This document shows positions 37,024 to 44,731 of a stretch of DNA of 64,000 bases, in pieces (position 1 is the stretch's first letter; the number at the start of each line of letters is the position of its first letter). Source of the DNA: Gammaproteobacteria bacterium. GTDB taxonomy: Bacteria > Pseudomonadota > Gammaproteobacteria > Ga0077536. The stretch lies in contig JAJFJQ010000062.1 in assembly GCA_021773835.1 (NCBI GenBank), forward strand, positions 143,322-207,321, written 5' to 3'. The notes below the pieces were generated by a model. The model was not told where the DNA came from and searched no databases. It saw nothing but the letters and a program-made list of their open reading frames with translations. Made by a program: the position numbers and the translations under genes.

Positions 37024-38036
37024 TCGAGGCCATAGGGTAGGTCAATACGATTCAGTTGCCCGGGCGTATCGTCGTCAACTATCAATAAGTCATCCCAAGC
37101 GTCGAGTTCTACGACGGCACTAACTATCGACCGCGCATTGGATACACGCTGCGCGTACAGTACATGCCCGACCGTGCGTTCATCGTTGTCGCGGTGGATG
37201 GTGCTTCGCGGATCCGGTGCGACATCCGAATCGTAATTCGCGACCATCAAGCGTTTTTTCACCTGGCCCCGATACTTTAATCGCGCGATGATTTCTTGAC
37301 CGGGGTAGCATCCTTTGGAAAAACTCAATGCATCCAAGCGATCAAGATTCAAATTTTGCGGCAGGTACTGCCCGCTGCTCGTTTCAACGAGACGAGGTAG
37401 GCCGCCGAGACATTCGAGCCCAATCCACGCATCTTCACCGACAATTGGTAGATCCAGTGCTTCCCACCGTTCGATAACGGCGCTGTTTACTCCGATCGTC
37501 ATGAACCGCGCGCGCCCGGGCCCATGTCGTATTTCGAGTGTCCCGGGTGACGGTGTAACGGTTGTCCATAGCGCGTTTGACGGCGCTTGGGTCGTGTCAT
37601 TCTCGGTTCCAGCCGTGAATCCGAATGTCGCGTATGCGTTGGAGACATCCTCTAGCTGAACATCCGAGCGCATGACGTACATTTTCAATCGCCGCGCAAA
37701 GTTATCGATCTGTTGCCTCGGTAAGATGGCGTAATACCGTTCACCATCGGTAGATAAGGTAAATAAAAATAGAACGCGGCCTTTCGGATCGCACCAAGCA
37801 CTGAATTGACCTTGGGTTTGGGTAACTTCCGTGCAGTTGGTGGTGAATTGGCCATTTATAAAATCTTGTACATCGCGTCCGGTAAAGCACAAGACCCCGT
37901 AGGACAAAAGTGGGGACTTCGACCCGGCGGCTAGGGCGGTTTTAAACTCTCGATCGGGATCACCATAATGTGCCGCCCGATCGTCGACCGTGATCAATGC
38001 TGTATCGCGTCGTATATATTCGGAGAAATTCGGCAT
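37020..38036 (-). CDS. ygfZ: Folate-binding Fe-S cluster repair protein YgfZ
   Basis: The 338-residue GcvT-like protein has the diagnostic motif KGCYPGQE (near residue 240), with Cys required for function, followed by IIARLKYRGQVKKRL. YgfZ uses tetrahydrofolate in Fe-S cluster assembly or repair, which fits its position behind the Fe-S protein gene sdhB and the flavinylation factor sdhE. It lies 34 nt behind sdhE and overlaps the next gene by 4 nt. Confidence 0.95.
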   Translation of the reverse strand: MPNFSEYIRRDTALITVDDRAAHYGDPDREFKTALAAGSKSPLLSYGVLCFTGRDVQDFINGQFTTNCTEVTQTQGQFSAWCDPKGRVLFLFTLSTDGERYYAILPRQQIDNFARRLKMYVMRSDVQLEDVSNAYATFGFTAGTENDTTQAPSNALWTTVTPSPGTLEIRHGPGRARFMTIGVNSAVIERWEALDLPIVGEDAWIGLECLGGLPRLVETSSGQYLPQNLNLDRLDALSFSKGCYPGQEIIARLKYRGQVKKRLMVANYDSDVAPDPRSTIHRDNDERTVGHVLYAQRVSNARSIVSAVVELDAWDDLLIVDDDTPGQLNRIDLPYGLD

Positions 38037-38070
38037 AGATCAAGGTCGCAGCGATAAATTTAGGCGCGGT

Positions 38071-38316
38071 TTAATTGTCACACTGAATAATGCGGTTAAC
38101 GAGCTGAGATAAAACGGCGGAATCGGGAACCGAGCGGCCAGTGAACCAGGCGTATAAATCAACGTCAGACTCTACCAGCAGCAAATCGAAATTATCTCGC
38201 TCGGCTTCATCGAAATCCGAGTAATGCATGTCGATGAACCGATTTAACAGCACATCCAGTTCCCGCATCCCACGACGACTGCGCCATTTCGCCCGCTGTA
38301 GGCGCGCTGCGCTCAA
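38071..38316 (-). CDS. sdhE: SdhE, succinate dehydrogenase flavinylation factor
   Basis: The 81-residue protein carries the RGxxE motif (RRGMRELD) that binds SdhA and is needed for covalent FAD attachment, plus the conserved DLYAWFTG segment. It overlaps sdhB as ATGA, consistent with coupled expression with its target complex. In E. coli the gene pairs with ygfX; here the ygfX-like gene lies on the other side of the sdh operon. Confidence 0.95.
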   Translation of the reverse strand: MSAARLQRAKWRSRRGMRELDVLLNRFIDMHYSDFDEAERDNFDLLLVESDVDLYAWFTGRSVPDSAVLSQLVNRIIQCDN

Positions 38317-39095
38317 ATCGAGCGGGAAACCATAAGCTTTTTAATTTCGGCGATGGCTTGACCGGGGTTAAGTCCCTTGGGGCAGGTGCGGGCGCAATTC
38401 ATAATTGTATGGCAGCGATACAGTCGAAACGGGTCCTCAAGATCATCGAGGCGCTCGCCGGTTGCCTCGTCGCGGCTGTCAATGATCCAGCGATAGGCTT
38501 GCAATAGTATTGCCGGTCCTAAGTACCGATCGCTATTCCACCAATAACTCGGACAACTGGTCGAGCAGCACGCACACAAGATGCATTCGTATAGCCCATC
38601 TAGCTTGACCCGTTCATCTTTAGACTGTAACCGTTCTTTGTCTGGCGGCGGCGGAGTTTGTGTCTGCATCCACGGTTTGATGGAGGCGTACTGCGCATAA
38701 AAATGACTGAGATCGGGTACCAGATCTTTACATACCTCCATATGCGGTAATGGGTAGATAGTTACATCACCTTTGATGGATTCTGTTGCAATAGTGCACG
38801 CCAGCGTGTTCGTACCGTCGATATTCATCGCGCATGATCCGCAAATACCCTCGCGACACGATCGCCTAAAGGTCAGCGTCGCATCGATCTCATTTTTAAT
38901 ATAGATGATCGCGTCGAGCACCATTGGTCCGCATTTATCGAGGTCAATGTCGTAGGTGTCGGTGCGTGGGTTCTCGCCTGAATCCGGATCCCAGCGATAG
39001 ATGACAAACCGCCTGCGGCGCTTTGCCCCCGCGGCCGCATCTATCGACTTACCCTTAGTGACCTTAGATTCTTTTGGTAGAACGAGTTGTGCCAT
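38313..39095 (-). CDS. sdhB: Succinate dehydrogenase iron-sulfur subunit SdhB
   Basis: The 260-residue protein has an N-terminal plant-type ferredoxin domain with the [2Fe-2S] cysteines in CREGICGSC and the later TLAC. The C-terminal helical domain has [12 protein letters not shown] and [14 protein letters not shown] for the [4Fe-4S] and [3Fe-4S] clusters. It relays electrons from SdhA to ubiquinone. The N-terminus has about 25 extra Lys/Arg-rich residues compared with E. coli. Confidence 0.97.
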   Translation of the reverse strand: MAQLVLPKESKVTKGKSIDAAAGAKRRRRFVIYRWDPDSGENPRTDTYDIDLDKCGPMVLDAIIYIKNEIDATLTFRRSCREGICGSCAMNIDGTNTLACTIATESIKGDVTIYPLPHMEVCKDLVPDLSHFYAQYASIKPWMQTQTPPPPDKERLQSKDERVKLDGLYECILCACCSTSCPSYWWNSDRYLGPAILLQAYRWIIDSRDEATGERLDDLEDPFRLYRCHTIMNCARTCPKGLNPGQAIAEIKKLMVSRSI

Positions 39096-39121
39096 TTATT
39101 GCATTCTCTCTTTGATGCCGA

Positions 39122-40912
39122 TCAATAAACACGTTTTTTTAACGGCACGACATCGACTTCGTCCGTTAGCGTATACATATGTACGGGCCGGTATTCGAAC
39201 GTCACGTTACCGTCGTCGTCTAATGAACTCAGCGTATGTTTCAACCAGTCGGTGTCATCGCGATCCGGGAAGTCTTCCCTGGCATGGGCGCCGCGACTTT
39301 CCTTTCGGTTTGTTGCAGAACAGATGCTGACCATCGCGTTCGCAAGCAGGTTGTCGAGCTCCAGCGTTTCAACTAAGTCCGTATTCCACGTTAACGATCG
39401 ATCGCTGACCTTAACGTCCTGGAATGCCGCCCATACCTCCTTTAGTTTCTCAACCCCTTCATCTAATACCTCACCGGTGCGGAATACCGCTGCGTAATTC
39501 TGCATGATGCGTTGCATATCGAGTCTTAGCTTTGCGGTTGGCTCCGTGCCGTTGGCGTGGCGAAGTCGATCAAAACGGCTCAGAATTTTATCTGTCGCAA
39601 CATCTTTGAGCGGGGGATGAGAGGCACCGGCCTGGATATCCAACGCGGCTCGTTTTGCCGCCGCGCGGCCAAATACGACCAAGTCGAGCAGCGAATTTGA
39701 ACCGAGACGATTCGCACCGTGTACCGATACGCACGCTGCTTCTCCGATCGCCATTAAACCGGGTACTTCGCTATCGGGGTTGCCGTCCTTTAGGGTAACC
39801 GCCTGTCCGTGATAATTCGTCGGTACACCACCCATATTGTAGTGAACTGTCGGCAGGACCGGGATGGGTTCCTTGGTAACGTCGACCCCGGCGAATATCG
39901 CAGCGGATTCGGCGATCCCCGGTAGGCGTTCGTTGATGACTTCGGGTCCGAGGTGTTCGAGGTGCAGGTAAATATGATCGTTCTCTGCGCCAACCCCGCG
40001 GCCGTCACGAATTTCCAAGGTCATTGAACGCGAAACCACGTCGCGTGAAGCAAGATCTTTAGCGTTCGGGGCGTAGCGCTCCATGAAGCGCTCGCCTTCC
40101 GAATTCGTCAAATACCCGCCTTCGCCTCGTACGCCTTCAGTAATTAGGCACCCGGCCCCGTAGATGCCAGTGGGATGGAATTGAATAAATTCCATATCCT
40201 GAAGCGGCAGCCCGGCCCGCAGCACCATCGCGTTTCCGTCACCGGTACAGGTATGCGCCGAGGTACATGAAAAATACGTCCGGCCATAACCGCCCGTCGC
40301 GATCACAACCTTATGGGCCCGAAACACATGCAACGAACCGTCTTCAAGGTTCCATGCGACTACGCCGCGGCAAACACCCTCGTCATCCATGATGAGGTCG
40401 ATGGCGAAATACTCGATCATGAATTCCGCATTGTGTTGCAAGGATTGCTGATACAGAGTGTGGAGTATCGCGTGCCCGGTTCGATCGGCCGCTGCACAGG
40501 TTCGCTGTGCGGTACCTTCACCAAAATTTGTTGTCATCCCGCCAAAAGGGCGTTGATATATTTTGCCTTCCTCGGTTCGTGAGAACGGTACGCCATAATG
40601 TTCCAACTCGATAACTGCCGGGATCGCCTCACGACACATGTATTCGATAGCGTCTTGATCACCGAGCCAGTCGGATCCCTTCACGGTGTCGTACATATGC
40701 CAGCGCCAATCATCTGGTCCCATATTGCCGAGCGCCGCACTCATACCGCCTTGCGCCGCGACCGTGTGACTACGTGTCGGAAACACCTTCGTAATACACG
40801 CTGTCGAAAGTCCTTCAGCGGCCATTCCAAACGTTGCCCTGAGTCCGGCGCCGCCGGCGCCGATAACTACGACATCATATTTATGTTCGACAAGTTGGTA
40901 GGCGTCCGACAT
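39122..40912 (-). CDS. sdhA: Succinate dehydrogenase flavoprotein subunit SdhA
   Basis: The 596-residue flavoprotein has the dinucleotide fold [16 protein letters not shown], the covalent FAD histidine in [11 protein letters not shown], and active-site segments [16 protein letters not shown] and RGEGGYL. It oxidises succinate to fumarate on the cytoplasmic face of the membrane. Its start directly follows the sdhD stop with no gap. Confidence 0.98.
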   Translation of the reverse strand: MSDAYQLVEHKYDVVVIGAGGAGLRATFGMAAEGLSTACITKVFPTRSHTVAAQGGMSAALGNMGPDDWRWHMYDTVKGSDWLGDQDAIEYMCREAIPAVIELEHYGVPFSRTEEGKIYQRPFGGMTTNFGEGTAQRTCAAADRTGHAILHTLYQQSLQHNAEFMIEYFAIDLIMDDEGVCRGVVAWNLEDGSLHVFRAHKVVIATGGYGRTYFSCTSAHTCTGDGNAMVLRAGLPLQDMEFIQFHPTGIYGAGCLITEGVRGEGGYLTNSEGERFMERYAPNAKDLASRDVVSRSMTLEIRDGRGVGAENDHIYLHLEHLGPEVINERLPGIAESAAIFAGVDVTKEPIPVLPTVHYNMGGVPTNYHGQAVTLKDGNPDSEVPGLMAIGEAACVSVHGANRLGSNSLLDLVVFGRAAAKRAALDIQAGASHPPLKDVATDKILSRFDRLRHANGTEPTAKLRLDMQRIMQNYAAVFRTGEVLDEGVEKLKEVWAAFQDVKVSDRSLTWNTDLVETLELDNLLANAMVSICSATNRKESRGAHAREDFPDRDDTDWLKHTLSSLDDDGNVTFEYRPVHMYTLTDEVDVVPLKKRVY

Positions 40913-41296
40913 TTATAGTGTCCCAAAGGAGATTTTTAGAATTGCCACGATCGAGACCAATCCGCACATTGCCGCACCGAGGTTTAGTCCAATTCGAGTG
41001 GCAAGTTTTAACCATTCGAGGTGAACGTAATCTTCGATGACTTCTTGCAGTCCAATTTTCACGTGGTAGAGGAGCGCGACGATGAGCGCTATAAACAAGG
41101 CAGTGACATGCGGCGTCTTGATCCAAGCGACGGTATCAGCATGGCCGGCGTCCATGACGCACAATAGCGCTACGACGAACCACAGTGATAGCGGGACCAG
41201 GGCGATCGCGGTGATCCTCTGGTGCCAAAATGTATGTGTTCCATCTTTCGCGGAGCCGAGGCCGCGAACGCGCGCAAGGTCGGATTCGAGACTCAT
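40913..41296 (-). CDS. sdhD: Succinate dehydrogenase membrane anchor SdhD
   Basis: The 127-residue protein has three membrane helices. H78 in ALLYHVKIG is in the place of the heme b ligand, and D89-Y90 in EDYVH match the quinone-site Asp-Tyr pair. The ATG at 41296 shares one base with the sdhC stop (TAATG). The frame is open farther upstream, but that part lies over sdhC and is not protein-like. Confidence 0.93.
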   Translation of the reverse strand: MSLESDLARVRGLGSAKDGTHTFWHQRITAIALVPLSLWFVVALLCVMDAGHADTVAWIKTPHVTALFIALIVALLYHVKIGLQEVIEDYVHLEWLKLATRIGLNLGAAMCGLVSIVAILKISFGTL

Positions 41297-41682
41297 TAGG
41301 TGCCTCCCTGTGCCAGGACACAGCCCCAGGTGAGAGCGGTCATCGCGACTGATGCCACGACGACTGCATACCCCGATGCGTAGACGGTTTTTAGTTCGAA
41401 GCCCATACCGACGTCCCAAAATAAATGCCGGATGCCGTTGCAGAGATGAAAATAGAACGAGAACGACCAAGCCGCCAGCAGCAACTGTCCCGGTAGCGAA
41501 CCAAGGCATTCGCGCGCCGCGGCGTGGGCATTTTCTCCAGCGGCGATCGAGACTAACCAATACGTTATTACCAGCACCCCAGCACTGAGAAAAATTCCCG
41601 TCGCGCGGTGGGTAATTGACAGAATCGAGGTCAGTTGCGGGCGGTAGATCTGCAGGTGAGGAGAAAGTGGTCGACTGCTCAT
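41296..41682 (-). CDS. sdhC: Succinate dehydrogenase cytochrome b556 subunit SdhC
   Basis: The 128-residue anchor begins MSSRPLSPHLQIYRPQL, the usual SdhC start, and has three membrane helices. SITHRATG carries the quinone-site Ser and Arg, and GIRHLFWD holds the axial heme ligand H86. The ATG at 41682 is preferred over an in-frame ATG at 41727. It leads the operon sdhCDAB-sdhE-ygfZ-yheT. Confidence 0.94.
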   Translation of the reverse strand: MSSRPLSPHLQIYRPQLTSILSITHRATGIFLSAGVLVITYWLVSIAAGENAHAAARECLGSLPGQLLLAAWSFSFYFHLCNGIRHLFWDVGMGFELKTVYASGYAVVVASVAMTALTWGCVLAQGGT

Positions 41683-41760
41683 AGTTATAGGCTCGTTCCA
41701 ACCGGCGCCGTTTGGCAGATGTGCCAACGCCGTGCGTATAAAGTTTGGTCTGGGTTTGCC

Positions 41761-41779
41761 TGCGGTTTCAAAAACCGCA
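41761..41779. repeat. Perfect inverted repeat TGCGGTTT-CAA-AAACCGCA
   Basis: An 8-bp perfect stem with a 3-nt loop lies about 80 nt upstream of the sdhC start. It could be an operator for sdh control or a hairpin in a leader RNA; the tight loop fits either. Confidence 0.7.
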
Positions 41780-41908
41780 CATTCTAAAAATCAACGCAAC
41801 GTCCTTTGCGCTCCCAATCGCCGTAGCGAGTCGGTTCCGGGCCCGTGGGACCGCCAATCTCTTTGTGTTTGCGCCGCGGGTCCTTGCTCACCGCTACCAA
41901 TTTCTTAT

Positions 41909-41941
41909 CCGCACCGCTTCGCTCTGGCGCGGGCTTTTTTT
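41909..41941 (+). terminator. Terminator-like hairpin with T7 tail
   Basis: CCGC-A-CC pairs with GG-C-GCGG around an A-C mismatch and a loop of about 10 nt, followed after two bases by TTTTTTT (41935-41941). There is no plus-strand protein gene upstream for it to end, which suggests an unrecognised transcript. Confidence 0.5.
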
Positions 41942-42015
41942 CTGGTCCGTGGGGCATAGCCTGGTTAGTATTGTGGTATCAAGGACTGATTTCAAGTGAG
42001 CCGGTAGCTTAACAG

Positions 42016-42456
42016 ATGGAACCGTTTGCTTCTCCTATTCACATCCCAATATTTGCGTCGCGTACCGTGCGGCGAACGGTCCTTGGCGGGCACCTACTCG
42101 CTGCTTCGGCCTTCCTCTCAGCGCTACCCCTGGATCTTTATTCAATCGGGGCCAGTTTATGTGTCCTGCTGAGCCTGGCAATCCAGGTGCGCAGCGACGG
42201 CGATCTCGTTCGGCGGGTGCATACAATTTTGCTACGTTCAGACGACAACTGGTCAATCGTCACTCATCATGGCGAAATCCTTAAGGCAAGCCTGCTCGGC
42301 GGTGCGTTTGTCTCGCGGTGGATGGTGATACTGTGGTTGAAGCCGCACGGCCAAAAGAAGGTCCGGATCGTATTGACACGTGAAAATACCGACGAGGATG
42401 CTTTCCGACGACTGTTCGTGCGCTTAAGTCTACCGATGTCGCAAACGATGAAATAG
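42016..42456 (+). CDS. ygfX: YgfX/CptA-like membrane protein
   Basis: The 146-residue protein has two adjacent membrane segments (about residues 23-60, LGGHLLAASAFLSALPLDLYSIGASLCVLLSLAI) and then a soluble beta-rich part with WSIVTHHGE and WMVILWLKP, the layout of YgfX (PF07254). In E. coli YgfX was described as a membrane toxin paired with YgfY/SdhE, a claim later reinterpreted because SdhE is a flavinylation factor. Here it is not adjacent to sdhE but lies upstream of, and divergent from, sdhC. Confidence 0.72.
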   Translation: MEPFASPIHIPIFASRTVRRTVLGGHLLAASAFLSALPLDLYSIGASLCVLLSLAIQVRSDGDLVRRVHTILLRSDDNWSIVTHHGEILKASLLGGAFVSRWMVILWLKPHGQKKVRIVLTRENTDEDAFRRLFVRLSLPMSQTMK

Positions 42457-42468
42457 AAAAGCCTTCTG

Positions 42469-43296
42469 CTAGCCTCGCAAGTATCGCATGCGCCACGCTA
42501 TCCACAGTTTGCGCAGAGGAGTAAGCTCAATTCGATGTCGCCAAACAGCACTACGATCTTCCCTCAGTTCAATCAAGGTGTGTTGAACGATTGCCGCTAG
42601 GGAGAATAAGGGTTGTTGCTGACGACGGGTCTCTTTCGGCGTGCCGGTAGCGATTTCGGCGATACCGTCAATCGCGAGATCGCACTCGGAAGCCACCAGT
42701 GTCGCGATCACATCAGCCGGATTGCCCGTGCTGAGGTTGTCCCACGTACACCCGGCGACCGTCAGACTTTCCAATGGAAGACGTCTGATATCGCGCGCGA
42801 CCAGTGGTTTCAAATTCAACAATGAGTAACCGATTTCGATCCAACGGCCGAGTTCATTACAGCGGTTCGTTATGATGTCCTGACCCGGCGCTAAAATCGC
42901 CGCCTGTAAGGCATACAATGGCCCGTAGGTACGGTCGAACCATGCAAATTGGTGTTCTCGTGTGGCCAACCTATGACCCCCTAGTTCGTCATCCAAGCCG
43001 GCTACCAACGCGTCGAGCGCGTGACTCAACTCGGCGTCGGCCCCAAATTTATCGTGGTAGGTTTGGGTCAGTTGGTGGCGTGGATCGCCGGCGATCAGGC
43101 GGTCGGCTTCAACACGCCACCATTCGAGTTTGACGCGGGCGACCCCGACGTCGGAGACCAACACTGGGATCGCGCACAACTCAGCTTTCAGCGCATTGAT
43201 TGCGGCGAGTCGCTCGCGATGAGTCTTCGTGATGTACAGCAGGGCGTAATACAGATCGCTGCCTGGCGTGGGCGCAGATGGATCCGAAATATCCAC
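42469..43296 (-). CDS. Squalene/phytoene synthase-like protein with degenerate active site
   Basis: The 275-residue all-helical protein resembles the squalene/phytoene synthase superfamily: it opens DLYYALLYITKTHRERLAAINALKAEL and continues to VARVKLEWWRVEADRLI, matching the helix that follows the first Asp-rich motif. The catalytic DxxxD is absent (LNALKAELCAIP in its place), and the second motif is also not preserved (YSLLNLKPLVARDIRRLPL). It is thus likely non-enzymatic, as in the NDUFAF6-like branch linked to respiratory complex I assembly. It is the third gene of the ubiG-gph run, 9 nt behind gph. Confidence 0.75.
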   Translation of the reverse strand: MDISDPSAPTPGSDLYYALLYITKTHRERLAAINALKAELCAIPVLVSDVGVARVKLEWWRVEADRLIAGDPRHQLTQTYHDKFGADAELSHALDALVAGLDDELGGHRLATREHQFAWFDRTYGPLYALQAAILAPGQDIITNRCNELGRWIEIGYSLLNLKPLVARDIRRLPLESLTVAGCTWDNLSTGNPADVIATLVASECDLAIDGIAEIATGTPKETRRQQQPLFSLAAIVQHTLIELREDRSAVWRHRIELTPLRKLWIAWRMRYLRG

Positions 43297-43305
43297 TGCA
43301 AGGAT

Positions 43306-43971
43306 TTAAATCGACTGTAGCCACGTGGCGAGTTCGGCTGGGCTGCGAACTAGTCCGTCTGCACCCCAGTCGGCAGGTCGATCATCGGCGCCAAGATAGC
43401 CGTAGGCAGCGGCGAGGGTGTGCATTCCGGCGGCGTTGCCGGCCGCAATGTCACGCTCGGCGTCACCTATGTATACGCAGTTGCTAGGTGTCGTACCGAC
43501 GCGTTCGGCAGCAAGGAAGAGCGGCGCCGGATGCGGCTTTCTCTCAGGAATTGTGTCGCCGTTTATGACAACGGCAGCCCTGCTGGCTAATTCGAGTTCC
43601 TGTAATAACGGTACCGTGAGCCAACCAGGCTTATTAGTCACGATGCCCCAGCGGATCGCGCGGCGATCCAATTCTTCCAGTATTTCGGCCATGCCATCGA
43701 AAAGCCGCGTTTCACGAGCGATATTATCGCTGTAGATCTGCAACAGACCGAGCCGGAATTCCTCAAATTCATCGCTACCCTCGGCGGCGTCGCAACCGAT
43801 CCGACTCATGGCGAAACTGCCGTGAGAAACGTGAGGTCGGATCAGCTGGAAATCGAGCGCTGGATTGCCGCACTTAAGCCGCATCTGGTTCAGCGCCCAT
43901 GCCATATCGGGTGCTGTATCGAGCAAGGTTCCGTCTAGATCGAATAGAATCGTCGAGAGCGTCGATCGCAT
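43306..43971 (-). CDS. gph: Phosphoglycolate phosphatase (HAD superfamily)
   Basis: The 221-residue HAD phosphatase shows motif I FDLDGTLLDT (D11 nucleophile, D13), motif II IVTNKPGW, motif III Lys in RKPHPAP and motif IV GDAERDI. The small cap domain fits Gph/MupP-type enzymes. Directly behind ubiG (8 nt), this gene is annotated as gph in many gammaproteobacteria, although some such genes are MupP, a MurNAc-6-phosphate phosphatase, so the substrate is not certain. Confidence 0.88.
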   Translation of the reverse strand: MRSTLSTILFDLDGTLLDTAPDMAWALNQMRLKCGNPALDFQLIRPHVSHGSFAMSRIGCDAAEGSDEFEEFRLGLLQIYSDNIARETRLFDGMAEILEELDRRAIRWGIVTNKPGWLTVPLLQELELASRAAVVINGDTIPERKPHPAPLFLAAERVGTTPSNCVYIGDAERDIAAGNAAGMHTLAAAYGYLGADDRPADWGADGLVRSPAELATWLQSI

Positions 43972-43979
43972 TGTGTGCT

Positions 43980-44678
43980 TCAGTTTCTCGCTGCTAAGTG
44001 GGCGATGAAGTTGACGCTTACATCGTCACATAGCTTTGCGTAGCCCGTCAGCGGGTTATAGCTCATGCCGCGAAACTCCGGAGCTTCCAGCCCAGCTTGC
44101 CTGCCCCACCGCGCGAGTTCTGACGGCTTAATGAAACTGGCGTAGTCGTGGGTCCCTCGCGGAAGCAAGCGCAGTAGGTATTCAGCGCCAAGCACCGCAA
44201 GCGCGTAAGCCTTGAGGGTACGATTTATGGTTGAAAAAAAGATGTCACCTTTTGCGCTCAGTCGCCGCGCGCATTCGTCAACCATGGCCTTTGGTGCGGG
44301 GACGTGTTCGAGCAATTCCATACAGGTGACGATGTCAAATCGATTGTCACTGCCGGCGGCAAAATTCTCGATGTTCGTGCACTCGTATCGTATATCGAGA
44401 TTCGCACCGGCGGCGTGCAAACGAGCGACCTCGATCAGATCTTTATTCGCGTCGATTCCGGTGACCTCGGCGCCTGCGGCAGCTAGATACTCGCTCAGGA
44501 TCCCACCTCCACAGCCAACATCGAGGACACGGGCTCCGGCAATTTGCGCGCGCTGGGTTATGAAGGCGCCGCGACAGGGATTAAGGTCGTGAAGGGGCTT
44601 ACAGTCGCCGTCCTTGTCCCACCATGTGTCCGCTAGCAGCGCAAATTTTGTGATTTCGCCGGGGTCAACGTTTTCCAT
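43980..44678 (-). CDS. ubiG: Ubiquinone biosynthesis O-methyltransferase UbiG
   Basis: The 232-residue class I methyltransferase has SAM motif I VLDVGCGGGILSEYLA, and the UbiG features WWDKDGDCKPLHDLNP near the start and HDYASFIKPSEL in the C-terminal part. It performs both O-methylations of the ubiquinone ring. The order ubiG-gph is typical. The upstream gene ends 53 nt away and is unrelated signalling machinery. Confidence 0.95.
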   Translation of the reverse strand: MENVDPGEITKFALLADTWWDKDGDCKPLHDLNPCRGAFITQRAQIAGARVLDVGCGGGILSEYLAAAGAEVTGIDANKDLIEVARLHAAGANLDIRYECTNIENFAAGSDNRFDIVTCMELLEHVPAPKAMVDECARRLSAKGDIFFSTINRTLKAYALAVLGAEYLLRLLPRGTHDYASFIKPSELARWGRQAGLEAPEFRGMSYNPLTGYAKLCDDVSVNFIAHLAARN

Positions 44679-44731
44679 GTAATTGGTTGAACGCGTTTAA
44701 GGTTAGCGCGGGGATAGAGGGTGGGTCATTG

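Larger units (their letters stand above)
41683..42015. other. Structured 333-nt gap between sdhC and ygfX
   Basis: This non-coding gap must hold the sdh promoter (minus strand) and the ygfX promoter (plus strand). It contains several inverted repeats at 41761-41779, 41795-41810 and 41832-41853, and a terminator-like hairpin with seven T at 41909-41941 on the plus strand. A possible plus-strand promoter is TTGGCA (41712-41717) with TATAAA (41737-41742), though the 19-nt spacing is long. A small RNA or structured leader is possible; see findings. Confidence 0.5.

Noticed and set aside
40913..41701. Long minus-strand frame that would extend SdhD to 262 residues
   Set aside because: The first 135 codons lie over sdhC in another frame; SdhD proper begins at 41296 with the TAATG overlap.
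41749..41941. 6S RNA or tmRNA in the sdhC-ygfX gap
   Set aside because: No long closing stem with a central open bubble as in 6S, and no tRNA-Ala-like end as in tmRNA; kept only as an unassigned RNA candidate.
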